This document shows positions 21,116 through 34,500 of a stretch of DNA of 64,000 bases, piece by piece. Source of the DNA: Charina bottae (lineage: Eukaryota > Chordata > Lepidosauria > Squamata > Charinaidae). Position 1 is the stretch's first letter. Each line of letters begins with the position of its first letter. Under the pieces are notes generated by a model that was not told the origin of the DNA, searched no databases, and was given only the letters and a program-made list of their open reading frames with translations. The stretch is from assembly GCA_023362775.1 (NCBI GenBank), contig JALMGJ010000018.1, positions 20,441,105 to 20,505,104 of the forward strand. The letters are read 5' to 3'. Made by a program: the position numbers and the translations under genes.

Positions 21116-23811
21116 TCCCTTAACCCCTCTCAGGGAGGTTTGCAGCCGCATCGCGGCATTCCCAAAAAATGGGCTGAGTTTTCTGCTCCCTCGCTGTTTT
21201 TTTGGGGTGTGCGTGTGTTTTGCTTCTTCTGTTTTGTTCTTGTTGCGGGGGGGGGGAGCCCGTTTTGCATGCTGCTAGTGGCCGGCACCCATTTGCTCCA
21301 AAGTGGCCGTTCGGGCCCCCTCTGAGTCACAAAAAACTGCCTGCGACTTCTGATATCTCGCCACGTCTTCTTCTAGGAATACACCCTTGGCAAGTGATCA
21401 GTTGCCGCTCAGAGTGAAGATTGCTGAGTGCAACATTTTCAGAGGAAATGCAGAAAGAAAACCGCGTGTGGCCCTTTCCCCTCTCTTTTTGTTTTAATGC
21501 ATGTTACTTAATTTATTTGGGGGGGGAGGGAAAAACAAGCACGGTTTCTTGAATTGCAACCAAGTTAAAAGCCAAACAATGATTTGCACTTCTTTTTTCA
21601 GGTAATCAGGAAAACAAGAGTGAGGTTTTCCCCCTTGTTGCCCCATACTTAAGACTGTAGTAACTCCCCTATGTGGCCTTTCTGTAGATGATGTTATGCA
21701 AAGGATCTCAGAGTATGATGGATTTAATTCCACGGGGGCCCTGCTCTGGATTCACAGCTTTAGGCTCTTTGCAAATTAGCGTGGATCCCTCGATGCTGTC
21801 TTTAAGCAAAGACCCAGCAGCCAAGAGTTATGCGCATGTACAGTCATGTATCCCCATTGGTTTTATGTTTAATTAAGGTTGCCCTGGTTAGTTGGTTAAG
21901 CATTTTAAGCAGAGGTAGCCGAGAAGAACCAGGCCCTGCGCATTAGCTTTTTCCCGCTCCTGAAAAACAGCATTTCCGTACTAAGAAGGCACCTGTTTGT
22001 GCCATCACCTTCAAAAAATCACAAAGCAAACTTTCTCCAGGAATATTTGAGTTTACATTGGGCAAAATTTAGGAGGCAGGATGCCTGTTCTGCATCGCTT
22101 CACGCGCGCTTCATTTATTGACTGATGATGACTGTTCATCAGCTGATCGCCTGTTTTTAACATTTTCACTCAAAAGAACATTTGCAGGGGACAGAGACAG
22201 TTGCTCAAAGTTTGATTAATCCTGGAAGAGTTTCTTTTTTCCTTTCTTTTTTAATGTAGAAGGATGTCTTCTGTTACGATGGAGAAAGCAAATGTTTCAG
22301 GTGTTTACCTTGGGCCAGGAATATAGCACAAACTGAATTTCCCTCTTAGATAATAAGGGATTATGGATGCTTCAGCATGTGTTGTTAAGGAAAGACCTTT
22401 GTCTGTCTGGGTACCAAATGAAAATACCAAGTTAATCCTCACCGTATGCAAATTGACCCGTTTTGCCTATAATAAGTGGGTCTTGTGTGCTGGGTTACTC
22501 TGAAGTTGAGCTGCTTTGTACTTCACATTGGCAGGCAGAATGATTTTTTGATAGCTGCACAATAGCAAGAATGGAATTTGCTCAATGAAGCCCTGTGGGG
22601 GATAATATTTGCATTCCAGCTGTCAGCTGCTGGAGAGAAAAGACGCAACTGCATTTTTTGTGAGGCAAAGCTCTTTTGCTGCAACAGCAGATGCATTTTG
22701 CTGCAGCAGAAAAGGGCAGAGGCAACCAGATTGAAGGATAAAACTAAATTGTACAAAGAGGCAAATGCATGCAAGCTGAGTGAGTGACACGTTCTTCTGT
22801 TGGGAGAGTTCATGTGGAAGCTTGTTGCGAACAGACAGAATGGAGAGTATCTCCTAGAATATCACACTGCAGTCTGCAGATCCTCAACTTATTTCATGCA
22901 TGAACTCTCTGGAGTTGGCCTTTCCGGGTCACAAAACGTCTACGGTTTGCCGTTTTCTACCCACATGGATTCACCTTGCCAGAGCGCAAAATCAGGCAGA
23001 ATATTGAGAAAGAGACCTTAACAGCAGCTTCTCGGGCTGTGATATCCGATCTTCCCTGCTAGCTTTGCAGCTAAAATGAAGGAACGTGCACACCAATGAA
23101 TGCAAACGCTAGCTTCACTTTCAGTCCTTGTCCGCTCCCTCCCCTGTAGGCCTTCTTTTAAAAAAAAGTATGATAGGTTTTCCAGTTCAGTTGTCATCTT
23201 ATAAAGGAACTTCTTTAAAGTGTACAAACAATCTAGACAATTTGGGGAAGGGGTGGGGTGGAGGGATGTCTTGGTGGCGTTACAGATACTGGCCACACAG
23301 CGCTGAGCATTGCCAGCTCCTGAGACATACCTGGTGGCACCACTCTCCAAACCTTCCTAAATCCAGCGGTGGAGAGGAAGAGGTATGTCTGAACTGAATG
23401 CAGAGATGGTCTTCTGGGACATCCCGGATGATCCTTGGTGTCTTCAACTATTTCTGTGCTTCCTTACTACCCGCCAGGTGCTTCCAAGGACTTGGATCAA
23501 TGTCTGCTAAGCAATTCCAAAACTCTGCCTGGAGCATGTCAGTGGGTGGTTTGAAACATCCCCAAATCCACCTCTCTTCAATTCTGAGGCGGCCCCAGGG
23601 AACGAGCAGCTCCACCATGGCAGAAGGAGGACCATTACGCTGAGATGCTCTTGACAGTCAAGGAAACTGCCAAATCTCTGGGCACCAGATATGAAGGATC
23701 TCTAGGTCGGAATGTAAGAAGGAGACCTTTTCCAAGAGGAATATTCCTTGTTTTCCCCAGGATTGCTAATCCCTTTGAAGGGAAAAAAAAAAACCCTGGA
23801 CTTCCTTGGAA

Positions 23812-23990
23812 ACAGGGCCGCAACTGGGGGGGGGGGCAAGCGGGGCATGTGCCCTGGGCGCCGCGCTGGGGGGGCGCCAAAATGACAAAATAGTATTTGT
23901 ATACTGAATGTTTTGGGGGGGGGGGCGCAGAATCCATGTTTGCCCCAGGTGACACAGACCCCAGTTGCCCTTCTGCCTGGAAAGCATTAA
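23812..23990 (+). mobile_element. G-rich interspersed repeat fragment, unclassified
   Basis: cagggccgcaactggggg, gcatgtgccctgggcgccgc and a second G run look like one end of a DNA transposon. It sits within the probable ARHGEF6 3' UTR. I cannot name the family or find its other end. Confidence 0.35.
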
Positions 23991-24111
23991 TTCCACCTCT
24001 GCTCGGTCACGTTTCCTCAAGCCAAGAAAATCACTGTGCCCCAGGCCTCCAAAGTTGGGGAAATGCTGGCCTTGTTATCTGAATTCAATATTTGCTTTCA
24101 CTATATCCACC

Positions 24112-24144
24112 AAGTGTGTGTGTGTGTGTGTGTGTGTGCGCGTG
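24112..24144. repeat. (TG)n microsatellite
   Basis: About 13 TG units followed by cgcgtgc, in the probable ARHGEF6 3' UTR. Confidence 0.9.
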
Positions 24145-24518
24145 CATTTAAGGAAAATTAAGGCTGCAAAAATCCTAAGCCCATGTTTTTCGGAGGTCCC
24201 ACTGAACTCAGAGAGCTTTTCAATAAAAATGTATAGGATTGTGCTGTTAAAAAACAAAAGGAAGAATATACGACGGAACTAAAGGAATCGAAGCCATGTG
24301 AACCTGATTGGATAATATATAAATATATATATATATATATATTTACAGTTCTATGTAAATAGGTTTCTGTTAAGACCCTACATTATTTGTTTCCTTCTTT
24401 GCTTTTCGATTTCTCTCTCATTGTGTTTTTATTTCCCATCACAACCACTGATGCAAGCCAAACCCTTTTTCTAAAATATTTTTATTTTGAGCAATTTTTA
24501 AATTTTGGTTTTCAAGGA

Positions 24519-24524
24519 AATAAA
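24519..24524 (+). promoter_or_regulatory. candidate ARHGEF6 polyadenylation signal (AATAAA)
   Basis: A canonical hexamer lies in AT-rich sequence 3.4 kb after the ARHGEF6 stop. A second hexamer lies at 24222-24227. Which one is used cannot be told from sequence. Confidence 0.3.
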
Positions 24525-25172
24525 AGAGGATTTTTAAAAGAAAAAAGGCTGTGCATTTGCAGGTGTATTTGTGATTTTCTTTATAGCAGGTCTGACAGGT
24601 TTTTTCCCCCTCAAGCTTGATTATAGTTTTGATTAAAAACGAAAGGAGGTTGTTGCAAAAGGCTCTGTGATCTTTGAAAGTACTGTTTTTTTAAAAAAAA
24701 CAGAAGCTTAAATAGATAATATCAGCAAAAGAAAATGCTTTATTTCAACCATCTTGGCTCTTTAAAAACAGGGTGAGATGGAATCGTGTTGTGTTTTCGT
24801 TTCCAGCAAAATGTCTAACCTTACCAGCTAACAGTTCACCTACAATAGCAAAATACAACTGGAGGCTTCTAATACAGTTCAGAATATCCAAAAGCATCCA
24901 ATTAAAACCATACATCAAAAGCCAGGAAGGCAATTACAAGAAAGGAGAAATGGTAGGTAAGAATTGTTCTCTCTCTGCCCATAAATGAAGTTTTAATCAG
25001 TGCTTGTGCATTTCATTAACTTATTGCTCAATAAGTTTTTTTTTAAATTATGACGATGATGTAGAAAGTAAGATTCCCATCGAAAGGCCCTTTCTAGCTG
25101 GAACTAATGGGAAAAGGTTCTCCCTAAAACGTTTATGAGAAAGTTTCTTCAGATCCACTACAACATGTAGAG

Positions 25173-25276
25173 CAGTGTTTTTCAATCTTGGCAACTTTAA
25201 GATGGGTGGACGTCAACTCCCAGAATTCCCAGTTGACGTCCACCCATCTTAAAGTTGCCAAGACTGAAAAACACTG
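25173..25276. mobile_element. foldback hAT MITE, family A
   Basis: Hairpin with short loop; flanks atgtagag (25165-25172) and atgtaaag (25277-25284), one mismatch in eight. Confidence 0.8.
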
Positions 25277-26537
25277 ATGTAAAGGAAAATGCAGAAAAAT
25301 TCCAATCTACAAGGGTTATACCCAATTTTTGTCAGTCCAAAGCTATGTCTCTCCTTGCACCTAACTATAGCACGAACACATCCGAGCAACCTCTCTTTTC
25401 TGCTGTGTCCCCATGACGTTGCCGCCTTCTCCTTCCCAGCCTTCTAAGTCCCCCGTAGTGTCCTGGGGCTAAAGGGGCATTTCTCCCTTCTTCTGACAAT
25501 GTCCAAGGGAGCCTCAAGGTGTGAAATATCCTTTAGGCTTTGCAGGAGAAGGGGAGGTTTAAAAAGTCACGAGGGTGCCACGATCCAAGTCTTTCTGTTT
25601 TTGTCCTGCATGCTTACCCAGGAATGGGGCTTTGATCACAGGGTTGTAGGGCCATCTTGAGTTTTTGACACACACCCCTGTGGACCCCCCCTGAGGCTTT
25701 ACCACCCATTTCCTTGGAAGGGACTGGCAGAGAGGAGGGGAAGGGTCAGCAATGGGGGCGGCCGATTTTATGCTGGTTGAGCTTTCCCCAACTCAGAACA
25801 GGAAAAGCTGAGTGGAAAATGATCTAAAATACTGCTTATGACCAAAACTGTCCTCTAGGGAACGTGAGATTAATATTGAAAGATCTGTTGTACCAAACAA
25901 TATCCATCAAAAACTGAAAGCGAGCCTTTGCATGGCTGCTCTATCCTCACATTGCATCTGAGGGATGCAGCCATTTCAACCAGTGAAAGAGATCTTTCGT
26001 AATCTAGTTTGCACTGCAATGGTAGCTAGAGGAATGTTCTTCTGGACAGGGTGCCAGATCCAAAAGAGATGTTTTTTTTATTTTCTGAACAGTTAATATT
26101 ACATACATTATGAACATCTCAGGTGGTCTAAAAGGGGGAGGGGAGGGGAGAACGAGGCAGCCTCAAGTCTAAATCTTTGGGGTCCCCATTTCCTTGGAGA
26201 GGACAGTGAATAGGAAGGGGGCCAAGGCGGGATTTGCGATAGGGGTGGCCAGTTTTATGCCAGTTGAGTTTTCTGGATGGATGGAGAACCCTCTTTGCTC
26301 AGGAATGCCATCTTACCATACATGTATATTGTATGGATAGATGTATTGTATAGGTGCATTGTATAGATGACCATAATTCAGCTCTATCAACTCCATAACT
26401 GGTAAGAATGAAACAGTCCAGCATTTATCAAAAGAGTTTCATTTAGCTGCATGGAATAGCAACAGCTTTCGTAACAATAATAAATGACACATTTTACATA
26501 CAGCTCAAGGCCATGTTTTTCAACCTCTTCATCCAGA

Positions 26538-26685
26538 GATGTCTGCAGGGTGTGGTCAAAAAAGTCAAGCTGGTGGCCACAAGGGTACAGTTGAATCTCC
26601 ACCTGTTTTTTATCTGTGACTCATAAAAAGCACCTTCACAGTCAGCCGTTTAATTATTTGACCACACCTTGTGGATACCCCTGGC
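26538..26685. mobile_element. inverted-repeat element, family B
   Basis: tgcagggtgtggtcaaa on the left pairs with tttgaccacaccttgtgg on the right; ends resemble aggggtatccac. Fragments with the same gtcaaaaagtcaagatgg core lie at 13869, 36430, 36797, 47440 and 50429. Confidence 0.6.
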
Positions 26686-27075
26686 TATACTTTGTGAAAT
26701 ACAATCCTCATTAACATCATTAAAGCTTCCAATAAAGCCCACAAATATGGGGCAAAATTGTCTGTCCAAAGCCTGATCACAAAACACACATTCGTCAGTT
26801 GGGGCTGCTGTGGAAGATCTGTCTCTTATTTGTAGAGCTGCTCTGATAACATATCTATGTCTTCCTATATGCACAGCTTTGGAGGGACATGTTCATTCAA
26901 TGAATCCATAAAGTTCAAGGGAAGCAGAATTTACATGGCAATCTTCCAAGTCAGGACCTTGGTTCCAATGGAGCTAAATCCATGGATGAGTTTAAAGACT
27001 GTGCTAAACCACCATATTTTTAATTACAGTTGGTTGCCTAAACCATAGTGGCCTGCTTGACACGTAATGCCAAGG

Positions 27076-27169
27076 CAGTGTTTCTCAACCTTGGCGGCTT
27101 TAACCTTGGCTGCCTGGGGAATTCTGGGAGTTGAAGTCCACACATCTTAAAGTCGCCAAGGTTGAGAAA
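27076..27169. mobile_element. foldback hAT MITE, family A, internally deleted
   Basis: cagtgtttctcaaccttggc at the left and gccaaggttgagaaa at the right with a shortened middle. Confidence 0.7.
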
Positions 27170-28222
27170 GCCATAAAGAGGAGTTGTCATCTTTGATCCT
27201 ACGCAACATCACTTTGAGCTGTGAAAGTCCAAACGGTTTGGGAACCACCTTACCCAGGATTCCACGATCCCATGGATATTTCAGCAAGACGTTCACCTTG
27301 GGGGGCCTACATTTTCTTCCTTGGGTCCACACTGCAGATCCTTGTGGTAAAACATGGCTTATATATACTAATGGCTGGGTTTATATGTTGTGCAAAGCGG
27401 AAACCAAACACACTCTACCCAATGTCTTTGGATGATCACACGGCCAAAGTACCGCCACAGTACCTAGATTCTTGTTTATACAACAAGACACTAAGTTGGA
27501 AAGTTGCTGCCTTCAGTGTTTGCTCCTCAAGGAAGACCTCCGATATATGTATTCAGCTCAATCCTTGGAGAAGTGGGACTACTTTTATACACAATACATT
27601 GCATTCTTAGGAAGCTCTTTTAAACACAGTCATGCCTTTGGTTCATCTTTCCCAGAACATCATACACCACTTTTCCTCAACCTGGCCATGTGGGCTAAAA
27701 ATGTTTGCAGTTGGAATCTCAGCACGCCCGGACAGCATCAGATTGGGGAAAGCTGGTTGACCCTGAGGAGCGAGCAGCTCTCCATAAGGGTCTTTCTCAG
27801 CCCTCTTTGGAGATAACTGACCTGGATGTGGGACTCCAGGACAAAGCAGATGCTTTCCCATTGAGCTACAGTCCCTTGGCGAGTCTACTAGTGAAGTACA
27901 CATTGCATTGAGAGGCACGACAGCTTTCTCCTTCTGCAAATAGGCCTGGAAACTACATGAGATGCGGTCTTGAAACTGGGTGTGCCAGCACCCTTCGATG
28001 GAACATACCACTGCTATTCTCCAGGCAGCATTTTGTAACGTCTCACACTGAGGCCTGCCTGTATTTGATAACCCTCTGATTTGAATGATTCACCCTCCAC
28101 TCCTTCTTAATAAATTAAATAAAATACACCTATAAAGGAACTAGAACCAAAGATTAAAGGGTTCATAAATATTGTTGGAGGATGGGAGAAGTGATGTTGG
28201 TCAACAAAACTAAGCGCCTTTC

Positions 28223-28593
28223 CTAAGAGAGCTGAATGATGCCAAAGTAGGTGCTCCCACGGTCATAATTCACTCTTGAGAAGTCCGTTACGTTCACGAA
28301 GACATCATGGCCCGACTGGAGCTCCACTGCCCGCCCCACATGAATGGACTGCAGGCCACACAGGTCCTCTGAACTGCTGTAAGTTCCCACTCCCTTCAGT
28401 AGCAGCTGATCTGACTCCAACGGCAGGTTCAGATAGACGTAGATGTTGAACGGGGCATGCAGCTCTGGCTTGCTGCAAAAGGCGACTTGGGAGTAAATGT
28501 AATACCGCCCTCCATTGACAATGTTGATCTTTCCATCCTGGTTGAAAAACACCTTATCCGCTGGGGCGTAGTTCGTATTCTTCCAGTGCAGAA
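28223..28593 (-). CDS. CD40LG: CD40LG exon 5, TNF homology domain
   Basis: Acceptor ttcttcgctacag, stop TAG at 28225-28223. It encodes 122 residues beginning VLHWKNTNYAPADKVFFNQD and ending STYFGIIQLS. Family hallmarks are GGRYYIYSQVAFCS, LCGLQSIHVG and the last strand FGIIQL. The preceding phase (Lys codon plus G) joins to make Val. Confidence 0.95.
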
Positions 28594-31500
28594 CTGTAGC
28601 GAAGAAGATAATGAATTTCATTTAGTCCGTGTCAGCCCTACAAGGTAGACCAGACTAAGGAACCAATGCCATATAAGTCAGGATCACTTTTATTGGATCA
28701 GCTATAGCATGCTGGCTGGGTAATTCTGGGAGTTGAAGTCCACACATCTTACAGTTGCCAAGTTTGAAAAACACTGAGCTATTGTAACAGGATCCTGCAG
28801 GTCTGAGTGTGCTTCCCCCATCCCTCACTTTATCTACATGTGAATAAGGAGGGTCTTGTCTAAGACATTTTCTCAAGTTAATTTCTTGGCCTGGGCTCAA
28901 CCCCCTCTGATCTGACCGTGGCCTTGATCGCAGCTCTTCCTCCTCTTCTTCAAGGCCATTCCCTCATCCCTCTACACTCTGTGAGCATTTTGTCCTCATT
29001 CCAAAACCAGATCAGGAGGTCCATCCAACTCAACTTCCCCAATGATGTTCTGTCCAAGACATGGGCATATCATCTCTGAAAACAGGTCGTGCGTTATTAA
29101 TGAGTTAATGAATTTGTGTCCAATGAATTGGAGCCATGGAATCAGATGGATTTCAAGGGGACATGACTAGAACAGCTTTCAGGGTCAAGTCTGGAGCATG
29201 TCTGAGCCTTCATTTAACCCCACATTCCTATATTGCTCAACAGAAAACAAGCAAGTATACTCCAATCCAGGTATTTTACAGCAAAAGTTAAAAGTTGCCA
29301 TGATGTAGCAAGTAAATAATAAAATCCAAAATAGGTTTAAAAAACAGGACCAGAGTAAAACCATTGTGAATGAACAACCACAGTTCAACTAATCTAAATA
29401 TGTCACTGAAATATGAAATATGACATGTAGGTTTGTGTGTATACCTACGCCCATTAATGGTTTTTTTTTTTTTTACATTTCCTCTAGGTTTTATTTCAGA
29501 TTTCTATTCAACCCTGAACTCTTCATGTCCTTGTTCATTTGTGTTGCTTCATTTTTCAAAACTAAAGGGGAAAGTATTGTAAAATATTGTAAGAGTTAAA
29601 AAGTCTTTGGGAACTTTTTAAAAAAGGTCTTCACCCAGAACCCAAAACTTTAGGTAATGGACTTTTCACAAAATAAAATAATAGGACTCTGCAATTGTAT
29701 ACATACAGTTCTGTATATCCAAGCAATTAATCTAACTATTTTCACTGAAAGAAATCCCCAGGCAAATAAACGCCTTTCTTCTAGGAGTCAATTAGTCAAG
29801 AAGAGTCTACAGCCCTATCACGTGTGTAATTCAGAAATCGATTCTGTTTTCTTTAATCTGGCTTATCCCCAGATAAATGCATTGGTTGATGCACATCTAC
29901 TCTGGAACAAGCCCACTGAACAAAATGGATGTGTTAGCAGAATAAGAATGCATTGGATCCAAGATGGATCCGAGATGTTCTCTCAATTCTGTACAGAAAT
30001 AGGTGGGGGAAAAACTTAATTCAGAGTTCTTCTGTGTTCCCTTAACAAGCCAACATTAAGCAAAGAGGCAGCAGAAAGAAAGAAGGGGCACCTAAGGTGT
30101 AATGGAAAAAGCTACCTTCTCCTCATCAATATGACATGCAAATGGGTGTGACACTGCGGAACAGCAGAATATTGTGGAACAGACTCTTTCCCTACCGATT
30201 CCTTTGCATCATAGATTTTGAAGAAATGCAAATGACTGGTGGACAGCTAACGTTTTGACTAACGCTCACCAGTGAGAGAAACGAACCACGTCAATTGCAA
30301 GAAATCAAATTCTTCCATGAAGAAGCCGTTAGTCATGGAAACGTCCTTCAGAAAGGAGTTCCACAGTTCCTGCACTGTCCCTGGAAAGGCCTTCTCCCCT
30401 CTCGCCCTTCAGAGGATCGAGGACTACAGAGCAGAATCCCAGTCCTTATGTGAAGTTGCAGGATATCTAGGCAGTATTCATTTGCACCCATCCTTCCCCA
30501 AACCATTCAGCGGTATACAGGTTGTCCTCGACTTACAACCACAAATAGGAACCGGAAAATTCATCACTAAGCAGTGCGGTCATTAAGCGAGGCATCATGT
30601 GACCACACCTGTTTTTTTGCAGCAGTCGTTAAGCAAATCATGCAATTGTTAAGTGAATCATATGACCGTTCAGCGAATCACACAGCTGTTAAGTGGATCA
30701 TGCGGTTCCCCATTGATTTTGCTTGTCGGAAGCCAGCTGGGAAGGTCACAAATGATGATCACGTGACCCTGGGATGCTGCAACCAGCGTAAATACATGCC
30801 AGTTGCCAAGCACCCAAATTTTGATCACATTACCTGGGGGACACTGTGATAGTCCTAAGTGTGAGGACCAGTCGTAAGTCACTTTTTTCAGCACCATTGT
30901 AACTTCGAACGGTTGCTAAACAAACGTTCGTAAGTTGAGGACTACCTGTATTGCCTCTGACCTTGGAGGAGCTCTCCAGCTATAGATCCTAGATTCCCCA
31001 GAGTGGTCAATATCAACCCCCAAGGGTCGATGGGACTATCCAAGGGGTCGATAAATGGCTGTGGGTCAAAAGGGGGTCAGTAAATGGCTGGGGGGTCAAT
31101 AGGAACAGACTGAACCTGGAAGAGCGTGGTGACTTATGACTGAAACTCACCAGTCCGCAACCGAACATCAGTGCCCTAGCTGACGCTCATCAGATGCACC
31201 CTTCCCAATAATGATGGGGGTCGATGAACAATCTGAAACTTCATGGAGGGGTCGATGAGCTGAAGAGTTTGGGGACCCCTGTCCTAGATGGAACTGACTT
31301 CAGGGCATAATTTCACCCAAATTCTGCACTAACCGTTCTTCTCGTATCTGACTCCGAGTCCAACTGTCTCAAGAAGTAAAACCACCACCACTTGGTAGTG
31401 GGGGTCACTTCTAACCCCTTCGTCACAAACGCCCAGAAAATGATGCCAGTGCTCACCTTTGCTCCCCTGGTTCACGCCTGCCAAGTGAATGCTTGCAAAC

Positions 31501-34500
31501 GGCTTCTTGTCACCTGAAATAAAAACAACTGTCACTCGCCTGGCTGTGACAGGCCAATGGCCTGACTTGTTCTTGACCCATCATGGCTGCTAATGGATAG
31601 ACATTTTGACTGGCTGTCATCCAGTACTTTCAACTCTCAACAATCAGAGATGACAAAGATGTACACCAAAGAAGGTCCTCTCTTTCTCTCATTCCAGAAG
31701 GCAGAATATGGAATTATGGATTTAAGTTACAGGAAAGCAGATTCCAGTGGAACATTAGACTTTGTAGGAGCAGAGCTGCCTTAGACTATGGTAGCAAAAG
31801 AATCAGGAGTTGGTAGCACCTTTTCTGACTGACAAATTTTATTAAAAGGCAGAAGCTTTCGTGGGCTGCAACGGCAGAAAAGGTGCGACCAGAAACGGCA
31901 GGAAATTAGAAAAGACTTTTAAAAAGTGGAAGCAGATTCCTAGAAAGGTGGTGGGCTCCCCTTTGCTGCAGATTTTGGACATCCACTTGCCCAGGATGGT
32001 TTCATTTCAATTTCTGCATTAAGCAGGGGGGTGGATTAGATGGCCTCAGGACCCCCCCCCCCCCGCTTTTTGTGTGTGTGTGTGTGCCTTCGAATCAGTG
32101 TTGATTCCCGGAGACTGCCTGGACAAGTCCCTTGCCATTGCCTCCTTTGTGGGGCTGAGAGAGAGGGACTGGCCCAAGGTCACCCAGCTGGCTTCGTGCC
32201 TAAGGTGGGACTAGAACTCACAGTCTCTTGGCTTCTAGCCTGGTGCCTGAACCACGACACCAAACTAGCTGTCATAAGCCCTTACACCCCTGTAAGGATC
32301 CCTTTACACCCCTGTAATCCATGATAGTGTGGTGGAATCAGATCCCAACTGGATTCCATGCTGGTCAGACTGTTATCACGTAACACGTTACTTGCTTTGT
32401 AGAAGAACATTCCAGTGGTGGGACTAGAGCAGTGTTTCTCAACCTTGGCCGCTTGAAGATGGGTGGACTTCAACTCCCAGAATGGCTGGCTGGGGAATTC
32501 TGGGAGTTGAAGTCCACCCATCTTCAAGCGGCCAAGGTTGAGAAACACTGGATTAGAGGAACAGATTGGGGTGGGAAGAAAGAAGAATTAAGAAAAAGGA
32601 GGTGTTGTCTGCTCCAGAAAGGAAAAACACTCCAGAAACACCAAACACAGGGCTGAAAAATTCAGGAATGTGCCACAGCGCCGGCAAAAGGAACTACTTT
32701 CCAAGTGAGGATTGCACAACTAGACAGTTGCCAGCATTTCCAAAAAACTTTCAATTGCTTTATCCAGAAAGTACAGTTCTGTATATACACACCACAAAAC
32801 ATCAGAGGGCCAGGATGCCCCCAACGATACAGGAGCATTCATAAACAATTTGCTGGTGCTATTATTATTTTTTCATTGCCCTTTTTTTGCCTTTTTTGGC
32901 AATGAAAAAATAATAATAGCACCAGGAAATTGGTTGTAGAATGATCCTGTATTGTTAATGACGCTTTCTACAAGCTGCAGACACTTACTTGTTTGCATAG
33001 CTGGCTTGCTTTGAACTGGAACCTGTTGAAGAGAAAGAAATAGGTTTTTCTTTTGTTATTTTATTGATTGATTGATTGATTGATTTATTTATTTATTTAT
33101 TTATTTATTTATTTGATTTATACAGCTGCCCATCTCACACCAGCAACTCTGGCTGGGGTACAGGGATTAAAAACCCATGCACAAAAAGACCCACAACATA
33201 TAACTCCAGGCATCCAACGAACAACCTTCATAGAAAAACAACAACAGCCCAGCTCATCGAATCTGCTGGCTCCAACGCCAGGTCTTCAGAGCCTCACAAA
33301 GGGGCCATCCGAATCTCGGGGGAGATGCTGTTTCACAGGGCAGGTGCAGCCACGGAGAAGGCACAACTCCAGGGTCCAACAAGAATCATGCAAACATACC
33401 CCCCACCCCCTGCAGGTTCAACATCTCACTGTCAGCAGCACTTTTGATTTGGAGGAAATTTACAAGCTCTTCCCAAATGCCTAACCAAGAAAGGCTGCCC
33501 AGCTAGTATATTTTATTGGTGCCAATGGAATGGGGCATACCAAAATAATCCACCCTCAATCTAGTTCAGTGTTTCTCAACCTTGGCCACTTGAAGATGGG
33601 TGGACTTCAACTCCTAGAATTCCCCAGCCAGCCATTCTGGGAGTTGAAGTCCACCCATCTTCAAGCGGCCAAGGTTGAGAAACACTGCTCTAGTTTGACC
33701 TTTGCTGGCCCCCAGATGTGCTTTTAATTTGGAAAACATCTCACCATGTGGCTGCCACGATGAACAGGACTGAAGTCAGGCTGGTGAAGTTGCTTTCCGT
33801 TAGCTCCTCCTGCCTGAGAGGGGGGCCTTGCCTGCTCAGGGTGGCTTTCTTTTTTTTTTGGGGGGGGGGGAGACACTGAGACCACCTTCAACCCAAAGTT
33901 TGGGGGCTTCAGCCATTGCTTTCTGATTTTTTTACAAATGTTTGCAACCTCCCCGGGGCACAAACATTGTTTTAGGAGCAAAGGTAATGCTTGTCGGCAA
34001 GCCACCTTCGCCTGCAATTTGTTTTTCTGCATTAAAAAAATAGCATAAAACAAAATGCAGGAGAAACAAGAAACCTGGCAAATGTTAAAGAGACGTGTCC
34101 CGGAGCACATTAGCCCAAGATACTCTGTTCTGAGCAATGAAAAGAAGAATTTCTACTGCATATTTAGCCCGGTTTCTGAATTAACCCACTTTCTGGGTTC
34201 ACCCAGTGTATGGACCATAAATTAACTAAGTAGAGTGGATTTAAACACCACGCTAATCCACCCACCTACCCACAAAAGGCAAGATTAACACTAACCAAAC
34301 GCATGATGTAGTACAAATGCTTAGGTGAGATCTTCATTGGATCTAGTGAAGCATATTGTCTGAACATGCCCCAAATATATGGTCTTTTCTGTTTGGTCCA
34401 GATCCATCTATGCTCCCCTTGATTACTATAACCATCTCTTCTCTTGCCATCTGGTATGACATTCCATTCCATTTATCTCTATCTGCCCCCAAATTCATTT

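Larger units (their letters stand above)
21116..24530 (+). other. ARHGEF6: probable ARHGEF6 3' UTR
   Basis: About 3.4 kb after the stop codon contains few recognisable repeats apart from a G-rich insertion near 23812 and a TG tract. It holds AATAAA signals at 24222-24227 and 24519-24524 on the sense strand. The UTR end is inferred; no cleavage site can be seen directly. Confidence 0.45.
24531..28222. other. intergenic region between convergent ARHGEF6 and CD40LG
   Basis: It contains MITE family A copies at 25173 and 27076 and an inverted-repeat family B element at 26538-26685. No convincing coding exon is seen. Part next to 28222 must be the CD40LG 3' UTR, but I see no clear AATAAA on the minus strand close by. 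Confidence 0.5.
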
